NCBI GenBank assembly: GCA_011959105.1
Contig: BLLU01000031.1
Location: 1-64,000 of the forward strand
DNA from: Lachnospiraceae bacterium
Lineage (GTDB): Bacteria; Bacillota; Clostridia; Lachnospirales; Lachnospiraceae
DNA length: 64,000 nucleotides
Direction: 5' to 3'
The notes beneath the pieces were generated by a model, which saw nothing but the letters and a program-made list of their open reading frames with translations, had not been told where the DNA came from and did not search any database. Below are positions 8,369 through 19,000 of the stretch, one piece after another. The position numbers and the translations under genes are program-made. The stretch's first letter is position 1, and each line of letters opens with the position of its first letter.

Positions 8369-10246
8369 ATGAAAAAAATATTTACACAGCGGCTCTTTGC
8401 CTATATGCTTGCTGCGCTTCTTGTCACCATCACTTCCGTCTTTGTATTGCAGACCGTGATTGCGCAGAGAAACAATACGGCTTCCAGCCGGGACAAGCTG
8501 CAGGATGTGAGGGAAAAACTGGTCAGCAATCAGGAGAATATTCAGCGGCTTACCGACAACCTCAGTCAGGACAACCTGGCCAAGACCAGGGCCTTCGCAG
8601 ATCTGCTTGCCGCAGACAAAACTCTTGCGGGCAATGCCGCCAGGCTCAATGAGATCAAGGACAGACTGCAGGTGAACGAGTTACATATCATTGACAGAGA
8701 AGGGATTATCATAGGAAGCACCATTGATTCCTATATAGGCTTTGACATGAAGAGCGGGGAGCAGTCCAACGCTTTCATGGTGATCGTGGAGGATCCTTCC
8801 ATCGAGATTGCACAGGAACCCCAGGTGAATGTGGCGGAGGGCGTGGTCATGCAGTACATCGGCGTGGCCCGCAAGGATGACAAAGGCTTGGTGCAGGTGG
8901 GCGTAAGACCGGAGGTCCTGGAAGAAATGCTTGCAAGTACTGCTTTGGATACGGTGCTTGGGGACGTGGATTTTGGTGACAGGGGATATATATATGCCAT
9001 AGATGCTGCCAGCGGCCGGATTCTGGCCCATCCCAATTCCGCCCTGATCGGAACTCCTGCTGCGGATGCGGGATTCCCGGCAGAAATGACAGGACGGGGA
9101 AGAGCCAGAATAGGCGGTGTCAGCGGATATTATGTGGCGGAAGCGTATGAGGATAGAATCATCGGTACCTTTATGCCTGCCAGCGAGTATTATGCCCAGC
9201 GCAACAGCCAGACTCTGGTAGTGTCTCTGAGCATGCTGCTGATCTTCGGAGTCCTATTGGTACTGATCAATCATATGGTGGACGACAAGATTGTCCAAGG
9301 CATCAACCGTATCACCAATTCCATGAAAGAGATTGCGGAGGGGGATTTCAGCCTTGCTGTACATGAGAACGGAAACCCGGAGTTTGTGATGCTCTCCGAC
9401 AGCATTAACAAGATGGTAGGGAATATCAGCCGGAACATGCAGGAAAATGAGAAGTTGCTGGAGCGGCAGAAAAAGGACATGGAAAACACCCAGATGCTGA
9501 TCCGCAATGTTAAAAATGCCTGTCAGGAACTGGACTCTGTGTCCGGGGAAAATCTGGAGAATGCGGAACATATTTCCCAGGGTACTGAGGAGCAGGAAAA
9601 GGCTGTGGAAGACCTGAAAGAGATCATGGACCGTCTGACCAGAGAATTGGGCGTCAGCGTGGAAGCCGCCATGGAAATTACGAAAGAAACCGATCAGACC
9701 TCCGAGCGGATCGCCCAGACCCAGGAGCAGATGCAGATGCTCAGCGATTCCATGCAGCGGATCAGCGAGATGTCCGCCGCCATAGAGAAAATTATCGGCG
9801 AGATCAATTCCATCGCCCAGCAGACCAATATGCTGTCTCTGAACGCTTCCATCGAGGCGGCCAGGGCCGGAGAAATGGGCAAGGGCTTTGCCGTGGTGGC
9901 GGCCCAGGTAGGAGAACTGGCTGCCAGGAGTGCCCAGGCCGCCCGGGAGACCAATGAACTGATCACCAATTCCATCCAGGCCGTGGACAGCGGTAAGAAG
10001 ATCACCGACCAGACCGTAAAAGCCTTTGAGGTGGTGGCTCAAGACGTGGAGAAATCCAATCGGGACGTGCTGTCCATCACGGACATGGTGAGACAGAATG
10101 TGGAGACTGTGGCGGGGGCGGTCAGCCAGATCGGGCGAATCACAGGCGTGGTGGAGGAAAATGTGCAGATTTCTCAGAGCACAAAGTTGGCATCCTCCAA
10201 TGTGGCGGATATAACGGGTAAGCTGCTGGAACTGGTGGAGCAGTAG
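8369..10246 (+). CDS. Methyl-accepting chemotaxis protein with Cache-type sensor
   Basis: A 625-residue chemoreceptor. A membrane segment at about residues 8-31 is followed by a 245-residue extracellular region with Cache-like strands (ELHIIDREGIIIGST, then GDRGYIYAIDAASGRILAHP). A second membrane segment lies at about 280-303, then HAMP (about 305-357) and the signalling coiled coil, with its tip around residue 480 ([20 protein letters not shown]). Cache domains commonly bind small metabolites; the ligand is unknown. I chose ATG 8369, preceded by AAGAAAGGAAAGC, over the upstream in-frame codon at 8327. Upstream at 8335-8350 is the recurrent sequence ATGCGGAACTAAATTA, a four-codon start-stop frame described under the repeats. 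Confidence 0.95.
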   Translation: MKKIFTQRLFAYMLAALLVTITSVFVLQTVIAQRNNTASSRDKLQDVREKLVSNQENIQRLTDNLSQDNLAKTRAFADLLAADKTLAGNAARLNEIKDRLQVNELHIIDREGIIIGSTIDSYIGFDMKSGEQSNAFMVIVEDPSIEIAQEPQVNVAEGVVMQYIGVARKDDKGLVQVGVRPEVLEEMLASTALDTVLGDVDFGDRGYIYAIDAASGRILAHPNSALIGTPAADAGFPAEMTGRGRARIGGVSGYYVAEAYEDRIIGTFMPASEYYAQRNSQTLVVSLSMLLIFGVLLVLINHMVDDKIVQGINRITNSMKEIAEGDFSLAVHENGNPEFVMLSDSINKMVGNISRNMQENEKLLERQKKDMENTQMLIRNVKNACQELDSVSGENLENAEHISQGTEEQEKAVEDLKEIMDRLTRELGVSVEAAMEITKETDQTSERIAQTQEQMQMLSDSMQRISEMSAAIEKIIGEINSIAQQTNMLSLNASIEAARAGEMGKGFAVVAAQVGELAARSAQAARETNELITNSIQAVDSGKKITDQTVKAFEVVAQDVEKSNRDVLSITDMVRQNVETVAGAVSQIGRITGVVEENVQISQSTKLASSNVADITGKLLELVEQ

Positions 10247-10254
10247 GATTGCAG

Positions 10255-10299
10255 GCCTGTCCGTGTGCCTTGACAGGGCACGGGCAGGCTGATTTTTTT
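10255..10299 (+). terminator. Rho-independent terminator after the second chemoreceptor
   Basis: GCCTGTCCGTGTGCC pairs with GGGCACGGGCAGGC around a TTGACA loop (10255-10289), followed by seven T at 10293-10299. Confidence 0.8.
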
Positions 10300-10430
10300 A
10301 TAGCATTAGAACCCGGTCGGGAATGAAATCCGGCTGCGGCTATAACTTACAGGTTAATACATTTATTACATAAATTATACAATAATCTTCAATATTAAAT
10401 CTAAAATAACTATAAAATCCACAAAAACCA

Positions 10431-10459
10431 TTGCAAATTTTTGCCAATTCTGCTAAAGT
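10431..10459 (+). promoter_or_regulatory. Possible weak promoter for comM
   Basis: TTGCAA (10431-10436), 17-bp spacer, TAAAGT (10454-10459) in an A/T-rich intergenic stretch (10300-10572) that otherwise shows nothing recognisable. Confidence 0.35.
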
Positions 10460-10572
10460 ATTTGAAAAGCATATTTCAGTTCAGATTCATTCATGAAACG
10501 TCAGGCATGTTTTCATTTTCTTTTATTCCCCATTATTCAGGCAGGAATGAAAATCACAGGAAAGGAGTAATT

Positions 10573-12147
10573 ATGTACAGTTCTATATTGGCGGGGGCTC
10601 TCTTTGGCATTGAGGCCAACCTGGTCCATGTGGAGGTGGATATTTCCACGGGATTACCGGGCTTTTCCATGGTGGGCTCTCTGGGCAGCGAGGTGCGTGA
10701 GGCCAGAGAGCGGGTGCAGGTGGCTTTGAAAAACGCGGATTTTGACATTCCGCCGAAAAAGATCACCATCAACCTGGCCCCGGCAAACCTGAGGAAAGAC
10801 GGCACAGGATTTGATCTGCCAATTGCCATAGGCATCCTGCAGACCCTGGGTTATTTTAAAGAGGAGGCTACCAGAGACATCCTGTTTGCGGGGGAATTGG
10901 GGCTGGACGGGGAGATCAGGCCCGTCAGCGGCATATTGCCCATTGTAAGGGAAGCAGCCCGACGGGGAATAGGGAATTGCATCGTCCCCTGGGACAATCG
11001 GACGGAGGGCGGAATGATACCGGGTATACGGGTCAGAGGCGTCCGCAGTATCTGTCAGCTGACGGCGTTTCTGCAGGAGACGGACACTGACAGGCAGGAG
11101 GAATTGCTGCCCTCCCAGCCCTGCACCACCCGGGAACTTCTGGAGCAGGAGCAACCCGCTCCGGGCAATGACTTTTCGGGAATCAAGGGTCAGGAGGCTG
11201 CCCGGCGGGCGGCGGAGATTGCGGCGGCAGGATTCCACAACCTGTTGATGTCCGGACCGCCCGGCGGCGGCAAAAGCATGATTGCCCGGGCCATGGCGGG
11301 AATCCTGCCGCCCATGACCTGGCAGGAAAGTATCGAAGTGACAACCGTCTACAGCGTGGCGGGTATGCTGGATCCGGAGAATCCGTTAATTCTGCGGCGT
11401 CCCTTCCAAAACCCGCATCATACGATTTCCGGAGCCGCTCTGATTGGCGGCGGCGTCCACACCCGTCCCGGCGCCATTTCTCTGGCCCACAGGGGCGTCC
11501 TGTTTCTCGATGAACTCACTGAATTCCCCAGAACAATCCTGGAATGCCTGCGGCAGCCTCTGGAGGACCGTCAGGTTAATATAGCCCGTGCCCAGGGTAA
11601 CTGTGTCTATCCGGCGGATATTATGCTGGTATGCGCCATGAACCCCTGCAGGTGCGGCTATTTCCCTGACAAAAACAGATGCCGGTGCAGTGAGGGAGAA
11701 CTGGCAAAGTATTGGGGCAGGCTCTCCGGGCCTTTGCTGGACCGCATGGACATGTATGTGGAGACCGGCAGGATCGAATTGGAGAAGCTGCAATCCATCG
11801 GGCAGGGGGAATGCAGCGCTTTGATCCGCCGGAGGGTGGTGGAAGCCAGGACCATACAGGAAGAGCGCTTTCGAGGGAAAAAGTATTCCTTTAACGGAGA
11901 TATGGAAGCGGAAGAACTGGAGCATTATTGTAAACTTGGCAGGGAGGAGAAAAAGCTGATGGAACTTGCATACAGACGGCTGGAACTCAGCGCCAGGACT
12001 TACCACAGAGTTTTGAAAGTAGCCAGGACCATAGCGGATCTGGGACATTCGGAGCGAATACGGGAGGAACATCTGGCAGAGGCGCTGGCTTACCGGCTTA
12101 CCGTAGGGGCCAGGAAGAATCCGGGAAGCGGATCTTCCGGGGGCTAA
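10573..12147 (+). CDS. comM: YifB/ComM-family Mg-chelatase-like AAA+ ATPase
   Basis: A 524-residue AAA+ ATPase. ComM is a hexameric helicase that promotes branch migration during integration of transformed DNA. The N-terminal ChlI-like domain (MYSSILAGALFGIEANLV, then VREARERVQVALKN) spans residues 1-165. Walker A GPPGGGKS is at 228-235 and Walker B GVLFLDEL near 310. A C-terminal Mg_chelatase_C domain includes the cysteine-rich NPCRCGYFPDKNRCRCS loop. The ORF is open upstream, but ATG 10573 preceded by AAAGGAG matches the family start. dprA follows 57 bp later, so two DNA-uptake/recombination factors share an operon. Confidence 0.94.
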   Translation: MYSSILAGALFGIEANLVHVEVDISTGLPGFSMVGSLGSEVREARERVQVALKNADFDIPPKKITINLAPANLRKDGTGFDLPIAIGILQTLGYFKEEATRDILFAGELGLDGEIRPVSGILPIVREAARRGIGNCIVPWDNRTEGGMIPGIRVRGVRSICQLTAFLQETDTDRQEELLPSQPCTTRELLEQEQPAPGNDFSGIKGQEAARRAAEIAAAGFHNLLMSGPPGGGKSMIARAMAGILPPMTWQESIEVTTVYSVAGMLDPENPLILRRPFQNPHHTISGAALIGGGVHTRPGAISLAHRGVLFLDELTEFPRTILECLRQPLEDRQVNIARAQGNCVYPADIMLVCAMNPCRCGYFPDKNRCRCSEGELAKYWGRLSGPLLDRMDMYVETGRIELEKLQSIGQGECSALIRRRVVEARTIQEERFRGKKYSFNGDMEAEELEHYCKLGREEKKLMELAYRRLELSARTYHRVLKVARTIADLGHSERIREEHLAEALAYRLTVGARKNPGSGSSGG

Positions 12148-12204
12148 ACGGGCAGCGGTCAAAACCGTATGGAATTCACATAGACAGGAGATGCGGAAGA
12201 GGAG

Positions 12205-13335
12205 ATGGACAAATATCTATATTGGCTGGCCAATGTAAGCGGGCTTGGGACGGCGTGCAGGGAGCGGCTGCTGGAGGCTTTTGGCACAGGCGCGGCGGTA
12301 TATGGAGCACAGGAGAAACATCTGGCCATGGTACTGGAAAAGGCAAAGGCGGAAAAGCTGTTGGAAACACGGAAGAAATGGGATGTGGACAGGGCATATG
12401 AGGAACTGCAGGAGAAGCAGATTTCCTTTGTCTGTACGGCGGATGCCGAGTACCCCGAGCGGCTGCGGGACATTCCCGATCATCCTTTTGGCATCTATTA
12501 CAGGGGAGGGATGCCCCAGTCCTGCAAACTGGCGGTAGCCGTGGTGGGAGCCAGAGAATGTTCGGATTACGGGCGTTTTATAGCCACGGAACTGGGCAGG
12601 GAACTGGGGACGGCGGGGGTGCAGGTGGTCAGCGGTATGGCCAGAGGAATAGACGGTATCAGCCAACTGGCGGCCCTGGATGCGGGCGGGGAATCCTTCG
12701 CTGTCCTGGGCAATGGAGTGGATATCTGTTACCCCAAAGGGAATCAGCCTGTTTATGACCGAATGCTGATACAAGGAGGAGTTCTTTCCACCTATCCCCC
12801 GGGGACGGCACCCAAGCCCCAGCTTTTTCCGCCCCGCAATCGGATTGTCAGTGGCCTGGCGGATGTGCTGGTGGTGGTGGAAGCCCGGCAGAAGAGTGGA
12901 ACCTTGATCACGGTGGATATGGCTTTGGAACAGGGAAGAGAGGTCTATGCGGTACCCGGGAGGATTACGGACAGGCTCAGCGACGGTTGCAATAAGCTGG
13001 TCCGGGAAGGCGCGCTGGTATTTCTGTCTCCCAGAGACTTTATGGAAGGGCTGCGTCATTCCTTCCCGGAGAAAATGGCCTGCTGCGTGGCAAAGCGGAC
13101 AAAGCCTGCCGGGAGTCCTGCGCTGCCTCCCATTACGCCGGAGGAAGCAGTGGTACTGGAGGCCCTGGATCTGTATCCCCAGCCCCTGGAGAGAATCAGA
13201 GAGCAGCTGCAGGTTAAGCTGACGGAGAAAGGATTTCATAGCTTTTCCAAGAACCTGCTGACGATTCTGATGCGCCTGTGCCTGAAGGGAGTGGCAAAAC
13301 AGAACAGTCCCGGGTGGTTTTCACTGGATATCTAA
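12205..13335 (+). CDS. dprA: DNA processing protein DprA
   Basis: A 376-residue DprA/Smf protein, which loads RecA onto incoming single-stranded DNA. It has an N-terminal helix-hairpin-helix/SAM-like region, then the Rossmann-like core with VVGARECSDYG, SGMARGIDGISQLAALDAG (the GxARGID signature) and LFPPRNRIVSGLADVLVVVEA, and a C-terminal winged-helix domain from about residue 305. The length is normal for the family. ATG 12205 directly follows AGAGGAG. It lies behind comM in the same direction; topA, the usual clostridial neighbour, does not follow. Confidence 0.95.
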   Translation: MDKYLYWLANVSGLGTACRERLLEAFGTGAAVYGAQEKHLAMVLEKAKAEKLLETRKKWDVDRAYEELQEKQISFVCTADAEYPERLRDIPDHPFGIYYRGGMPQSCKLAVAVVGARECSDYGRFIATELGRELGTAGVQVVSGMARGIDGISQLAALDAGGESFAVLGNGVDICYPKGNQPVYDRMLIQGGVLSTYPPGTAPKPQLFPPRNRIVSGLADVLVVVEARQKSGTLITVDMALEQGREVYAVPGRITDRLSDGCNKLVREGALVFLSPRDFMEGLRHSFPEKMACCVAKRTKPAGSPALPPITPEEAVVLEALDLYPQPLERIREQLQVKLTEKGFHSFSKNLLTILMRLCLKGVAKQNSPGWFSLDI

Positions 13336-13457
13336 GATCCCCATGCTTATTTTACAAAATGCTGAGAAGCCTATTTCAATTTTGGGTAAAAAGCGATACA
13401 ATAAGAATATCGGCCGCTCGGAACAGGCAATCAATGAGGAAGGGAATTGATAAAAGG

Positions 13458-13871
13458 ATGAAAAGGATTATTTTAGGGAGCGTTATAATGAGTATCATGA
13501 CGGTATTGCTGATGGGCTGCGGTAACACCACGGTGCCTCTGGCGGAGGTGTTCCGGCAGGAACAGTTGGAGGCTCAGACCATACAGATTGTGGATTGGCT
13601 GAACTCAGGGGCGTATGAGTTGGTATACGAAACCTTTCGTGAGGATATGCAGCAGGTGTTGCCCGTGGAGGAGATTCGGTCAGCCTGCATGGAGACCTAT
13701 GGAAACGCGGGGGATTTTGTGAAGTATGGCAATACCGTGGTGAACGGTCAGAAGATCGAAGAGGAGGATTATGCCGTCGTCATGGTCAAGGCCCAGTACG
13801 AAAAGCAGAATGTGACGTTTCAAGTGGGATATGATGCCGAGATGAAAGTAGTAGGATTGTATATGAAGTAA
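13458..13871 (+). CDS. Small lipoprotein, DUF3887-like
   Basis: A 137-residue predicted lipoprotein. Signal peptide MKRIILGSVIMSIMTVLLMGC ends in a lipobox (L-L-M-G-C). The mature part resembles the small alpha+beta DUF3887 fold (TYGNAGDFVKYGNTVV, then DYAVVMVKAQYEKQNVTFQVGYD). Function unknown. An in-frame ATG at 13434 would lengthen the n-region by eight residues; neither start has an ideally spaced ribosome binding site, and AGGAAGGG at 13437-13444 slightly favours 13458. A weak promoter (TTTCAA 13374, TACAAT 13397, 17-bp spacing) precedes it. Confidence 0.75.
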   Translation: MKRIILGSVIMSIMTVLLMGCGNTTVPLAEVFRQEQLEAQTIQIVDWLNSGAYELVYETFREDMQQVLPVEEIRSACMETYGNAGDFVKYGNTVVNGQKIEEEDYAVVMVKAQYEKQNVTFQVGYDAEMKVVGLYMK

Positions 13872-13959
13872 GATTGGATGTACGGGCAAACAAAGCGAGA
13901 TATATGGAAAAGAGAGAGATAGAAAAGAGAGACATGTAGAAAAGAGGGATAACCGGCGT

Positions 13960-14862
13960 ATGAAAATTTTGGTGATTGGCGGCAGCTATTTTTATGGCAG
14001 GGTGTTTGTGATGCTGACGGCACCGCAACATGAAATTACTGTGGTGAATCGGGGAACTTATTCCATGGCGGACATGGGGGTGGCACAAGTCCGGGGGGAC
14101 CGCGGAGATCCGACGCTGTGGCGGAATATGTCAGAAGGGTATGACATAGTGGTGGATTTCTGTGCTTATAAAGCGGGAGACATCCGAAACGTGCTTGACA
14201 ATATACCGGTAAAACCCTCCCAGTACATTCATATCAGTACTGTGGATGTGTACCGCAGGGGAAGCGGTGTCTGTAAGACAGAGGACGCTCCCTGTGAAGA
14301 CCGGCAGCTGCCGGGGGAGGCGGGAGAGTATATCGCCGGAAAGGTGGCGCTGGAGAAGGAACTGCGGCAGGTCTGTGAGGAGAGGGAAGTATCTTGGACA
14401 GTCTTGCGGCCCGGAATTCTCTATGGACCATACAATTATGCACCCCGGGAGTCCGCTTATATTCAGTTGATGGTACGCCGGCAGATTCTGCCCAGGATTA
14501 CGGATGCGGACGGACGGTTCCAACTGGTGTATGTGAAGGATGCGGCGGAGGCAATTCAAAAGTGCCTTTTGAATGAACGGACTTACAGCAATGCCTACAA
14601 TATCTGTAACAGAGAGCCGGAGACTTATGGCAGCCTGGCGGATATGCTTTTGAAGGTCAGCGGCCTGGCTGTTCAGGAACTGCCCATGACGGCAAAGCAG
14701 GCGGAGCAGCAGGGAATTCCCCTGCCCTTTGCGGTCAGAGAAGCGGAGACGGAACTGTATGACAATGCCAAAAGTATCCGGGATCTGGGGATGGTATATA
14801 CATCCTTTGAAGAGGGCATGGGTAAAACCTACAGAGCTTTTCGGAATGTCTTTGCTGAATAA
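13960..14862 (+). CDS. NAD-dependent epimerase/dehydratase family protein
   Basis: A 300-residue extended short-chain dehydrogenase-like protein. The N-terminus MKILVIGGSYFYGR has the variant glycine motif typical of the CSP41-like/isoflavone-reductase-like epimerase subgroup. STVDVY is at about residues 88-93, while the usual YxxxK catalytic pair is represented by Y-I-A-G-K in GEYIAGKVALEKEL. LRPGILYGPYNYAPRES follows. It probably acts on a nucleotide sugar or a related NAD(P)-bound substrate; which one cannot be told. A terminator at 14914 ends the unit. Confidence 0.85.
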   Translation: MKILVIGGSYFYGRVFVMLTAPQHEITVVNRGTYSMADMGVAQVRGDRGDPTLWRNMSEGYDIVVDFCAYKAGDIRNVLDNIPVKPSQYIHISTVDVYRRGSGVCKTEDAPCEDRQLPGEAGEYIAGKVALEKELRQVCEEREVSWTVLRPGILYGPYNYAPRESAYIQLMVRRQILPRITDADGRFQLVYVKDAAEAIQKCLLNERTYSNAYNICNREPETYGSLADMLLKVSGLAVQELPMTAKQAEQQGIPLPFAVREAETELYDNAKSIRDLGMVYTSFEEGMGKTYRAFRNVFAE

Positions 14863-14913
14863 ATTTGCAAATGGGCACGGAGCGCTTACAAAGAGATTTG
14901 TGCTTCGAGTCCT

Positions 14914-14938
14914 AAATACAACCGGGAGTTGTATTTTT
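14914..14938 (+). terminator. Rho-independent terminator after the epimerase
   Basis: AAATACAAC (14914-14922) and GTTGTATTT (14928-14936) form a perfect 9-bp stem with loop CGGGA, running into a T-rich tract. Confidence 0.7.
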
Positions 14939-14962
14939 GTATATACAGTGAGTATGGCGTTA

Positions 14963-14991
14963 TTGCAAGATTGGGTCAGGAATGGTAATAT
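14963..14991 (+). promoter_or_regulatory. Sigma-A promoter for purC
   Basis: TTGCAA (14963-14968), 17-bp spacer, TAATAT (14986-14991). The 155-nt leader to the purC start shows no purine-riboswitch consensus. It contains the recurrent ATGCGGAACT sequence at 15125-15134 immediately upstream of the ribosome binding site. Confidence 0.55.
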
Positions 14992-15152
14992 AGATATACA
15001 GATCATTATAACTGAGTCAGCAATCACCCCAAATACAGGATTTCTGTGCCGGAGAGCATCCTGCACGATCCGGATGCAGGGGCAGCCGGATCTTACGCAT
15101 GGGAAAGGCTTGTGGGAAGGGAAAATGCGGAACTCAGAATAGGAGGAGAAAG

Positions 15153-16025
15153 ATGCAGGAATTAAAGCCGATAAAAGAAGGAAAGGTACGGGAGATCTAT
15201 GACAACGGGGATACCCTGATTATGGTGGCCACGGACAGGATCAGCTGCTTCGATGTGATTCTTAAGAATCAGGTGACGAAAAAGGGGGCGGTGCTGACTC
15301 AGATGTCCAAGTTCTGGTTTGACATGACCAGAGACATTCTGCCCAATCATATGATTTCCGTAGACGTGAAGGATATGCCGGAGTTCTTTCGGCAGGAAGG
15401 CTTTGACGGCAACAGTATGATGTGTCGTAAGCTGGAGATGCTTCCCGTGGAGTGCATTGTGCGGGGATATATCACCGGCAGTGGTTGGGCCAGCTATCAG
15501 AAGGACGGTACGGTATGCGGCATCAGACTGCCGGAAGGATTGAAGGAATCAGATAAGCTGCCGGAGCCTATCTATACCCCTTCTACCAAGGCGGAGATCG
15601 GCGACCACGATGAGAATATTTCCTATGAACAGAGCGTGGAATATCTGGAGAAGCGTTTCCCGGGCAAGGGCAGAGAGTACGGAGAGAAACTTCGCGACTA
15701 CACCATCGCCCTGTATAAAAAGTGTGCGGAGTATGCGTTGACCAGGGGGATTATTATTGCGGATACCAAGTTTGAGTTTGGCCTGGACGAGGAGGGCAAC
15801 ATTGTGCTGGGGGATGAGATGCTGACCCCGGATTCTTCCCGCTTCTGGCCTGCGGAAGGGTATGAGCCGGGCCATGCCCAGCCTTCCTTTGACAAGCAGT
15901 TTGCCAGAGATTGGCTGAAGAGCCACCAGCATGACTGGGAATTGCCCCAGGAGATTGTGGATAAGACCATTGAGAAGTATTTGCAGGGGTATGAACTGCT
16001 CACAGGAAAGCCGCTGCAGCAGTAA
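15153..16025 (+). CDS. purC: Phosphoribosylaminoimidazole-succinocarboxamide synthase
   Basis: A 290-residue SAICAR synthetase, which ligates aspartate to CAIR in purine synthesis using ATP. Family landmarks are KEGKVREIYDNGD near the N-terminus (ATP-binding), ECIVRGYITGSGW, IIIADTKFEFGLDEEGN (DTKFEFG signature) and GDEMLTPDSSRFWPAEGY. ATG 15153 preceded by AGGAGGAGAAAG is clearly the start, although the frame is open to 15099. It stands alone with its own promoter and terminator, not within a pur operon. Confidence 0.98.
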   Translation: MQELKPIKEGKVREIYDNGDTLIMVATDRISCFDVILKNQVTKKGAVLTQMSKFWFDMTRDILPNHMISVDVKDMPEFFRQEGFDGNSMMCRKLEMLPVECIVRGYITGSGWASYQKDGTVCGIRLPEGLKESDKLPEPIYTPSTKAEIGDHDENISYEQSVEYLEKRFPGKGREYGEKLRDYTIALYKKCAEYALTRGIIIADTKFEFGLDEEGNIVLGDEMLTPDSSRFWPAEGYEPGHAQPSFDKQFARDWLKSHQHDWELPQEIVDKTIEKYLQGYELLTGKPLQQ

Positions 16026-16043
16026 AATTATGATAGTTATAAC

Positions 16044-16079
16044 AAAGGGCTGTTGCGGAATTCCGCGACAGCCCTTTTG
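16044..16079. terminator. Bidirectional terminator between purC and the activase
   Basis: AAAGGGCTGT and ACAGCCCTTTT arms with an inner GCGGAATTCCGC palindrome form one long hairpin flanked by A and T runs, serving both convergent genes. Confidence 0.85.
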
Positions 16080-16090
16080 CTTTATAGGAT

Positions 16091-19000
16091 TTATTCTTGA
16101 TCCAGATTTTTGTTGGCGGTGGACAGCATCAGCTTAATACGGTTTAGCTGGTTTACTTCACTGGCACCGGGATCGTAGTCTATGGCCACGATATTGGAGG
16201 CAGGGTAGGCCTTCCGCAATGCCTTGATTACGCCCTTGCCCACCACATGGTTTGGCAGGCAGCCAAAGGGCTGGGTACAGACGATATTGGGTACGTCTTC
16301 GTGAATCAGTTCCACCATCTCGCCGGTGAGGAACCATCCCTCGCCGGTCTGGTTGCCAATGGAGACGATGGGGCTGGCATATTCCACAATCTTTCGGATA
16401 GATGTGGGCGGGTCAAAATGCCTGCTTTTTGCAAAAGCCCTGGACGCAGCGCCCCGCAGCACGTGTTCGATGGCCCAGATCCCCAGGGAGGAGAGCCTTG
16501 CGGCTTTTTTGCTGGTGCCCAGATGTTCCGCTTTGTAAATCTGGTTGTAGAAGCAGTACAGCATAAAGTCCAACAGGTCGGGGACCACAGCTTCCGCTCC
16601 CTCGGCCTCCAGCAGTTCCACCAGGCGGTTGTTGCCCGCTGGAGAGAACTTCACCAGGATTTCGCCCACAATACCCACTCGGGGCTTTTTGATATCCCGG
16701 AGAGGAATGGCGTCAAACTCCCGGATAATTTTTCTGCACATGCCGGGGAATTTTGCCAGATTAATGTGTTTGGCGGACACATAATCCTGGGCTGTTTTTA
16801 ACCATTTCTGATGCAGGGCCTCCACACTGCCGGGAACCTCTTCATAGGGGCGCATCCGATAGACGCAGCGCATGAAGATATCGCCGATCTGGGCAGCCAG
16901 TGCCGCGCGCACCAGCAGATCCAAATTCATATGGAAGCCCGGGTTGGTCTCTATGCTGCCCAGATTCAGGGAGATCACCGGGATCTGGGCCATGCCGGCC
17001 TTTTCAAGTGCCCGGCGGATAAAGCCGATATAATTGGTGGCCCGGCAGCCTCCCCCGGTCTGGGTCATGATAACGGCTGTCTTGTTTAAGTCATACTTGC
17101 CGGAGAGCAGGGCCTCCATAATCTGCCCCACCACTAACAAGGATGGATAACAGGCGTCATTGTTTACGTATTTCAGCCCCACATCCACGGAGTGCTTGTT
17201 GTCGTTGTTCAGTACTTCGAAATGATAGCCGCAGGCGGCAAAAGCCTTCTCAAAGATGTCAAAATGGATGGGCGACATCTGGGGGCAGAGGATGGTATAA
17301 TCCTTGCGCATCTCTTCGGTAAACTGCACCTTTTTGATGGCACTGGAGTGGATGGCCCGCTGCTCCGCTTTCTGTTCCCGCACACGGATGGCGGAGAGGA
17401 GAGAGCGAATCCGGATTCTGGCAGCCCCCAGGTTGTTTACTTCGTCGATTTTCAGGCAGGTGTAGATCTTGCCTGATCCGGACAGAATATCGCTCACCTG
17501 ATCCGTAGTCACGGCGTCCAGGCCGCAGCCGAAGGAGTTGAGTTGGATCAGATCCAGATTCTCCACCAGTTTCACATAGCTGGCGGCGGCATACAGCCGG
17601 GAATGATACATCCACTGGTCAGAGACGATCAGAGGTCGCTCCGGGGCTGCCAGATGAGAGATGGAGTCCTCCGTCAGCACTGCCATGTCATAGGAAGTGA
17701 TCAGTTCCGGTATGCCGTGATTGATCTCCGGGTCAATATGGTAGGGGCGGCCTGCCAGTACAATCCCTCTTTTTCCAGTCTGCTTTAAATATTGCAGCGT
17801 CTCTTCCCCTTTTTTCTGCATATCCAGACGGGCGGCCGCCAGTTCCTCCCAGGCTTTCGCCACGGCTTCCCGCACTTCCTGAGCGGCAAGCTCGGTGAAT
17901 TCCCTGAGCAGAGCGTCGGCGATGGTCTCCTGGCTGGTAAAGGCCATGAAGGGATTGCGGAAAGTAATATTCTCCGTTTTTAACTCTTCCACATTGTTCT
18001 TGATGTTCTCCGAGTAGGAGGTCACAATGGGGCAGTTGTAGTGATTGTTGGCCTCTCCGAACTCATTTCGCTCGTAAAAGAGAGCCGGGTAGAAGATGAA
18101 CTTTACCCCCTGTCTGATCAGCCAGTTTACATGACCATGCGCCAGCTTGGCCGGGTAGCACTCGGATTCGCTGGGGATGGACTCAATGCCCAGTTCATAA
18201 ATCTGGCGGGTGGATACGGGGGACAGCACCACCCGGTATCCCAGGCTGGTGAAAAATACATGCCAGAAGGGATAGTTTTCGTACATGTTTAACACCCTGG
18301 GGATGCCTACAACGCCTCTGGGAGCCTCATCGGCGGGCAGGGATTCATAGTTAAACAGGCGCTTTAACTTGTACTCAAAGAGATTGGGCACATTGTGGGC
18401 GTTTTTCTGACCGCCGATTCCCCGTTCGCAGCGGTTGCCGGAGATGAACTGTCTGCCGCCGGAGAATTTGTTGATGGTCAGGCGGCAGCTGTTGGTACAG
18501 CCCTTGCATTTGGCCATGCTGGTATCAAACTGCAGATTGCAGATTTGTTCATAGGAGAGCATGGAAGTCTGGTAATCCGGGCTGTCAGAGTCAACTCCAC
18601 GACATTGTGAATAACGCTCCCGGGCAATCAGAGCAGCGCCGAAGGCTCCCATGATGCCTGCGATATCCGGGCGGATGGCCTCACAGCCCGCTATCTTCTC
18701 AAAGCTGCGCAGCACGGCGTCATTGTAAAAAGTGCCGCCCTGGACCACGATCTCTCTGCCCAGTTCCGAGGCATCGGACACTTTGATTACCTTAAACAGG
18801 GCATTTTTGATTACGGAATAAGCCAGTCCTGCGGAGATATCCGCCACGCTGGCCCCCTCCTTCTGGGCCTGTTTTACCTTGGAGTTCATAAATACGGTAC
18901 AGCGGGTGCCCAGGTCAATGGGATGACGGGCGAACAGGGCGGCCTGGGCAAAGTCCTGGACACTGTAATTCAAGGATTTGGCAAAAGTCTCTATGAAAGA

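Noticed and set aside
14992..15152. Purine riboswitch upstream of purC
   Set aside because: No conserved purine-aptamer core sequences are visible in the leader.
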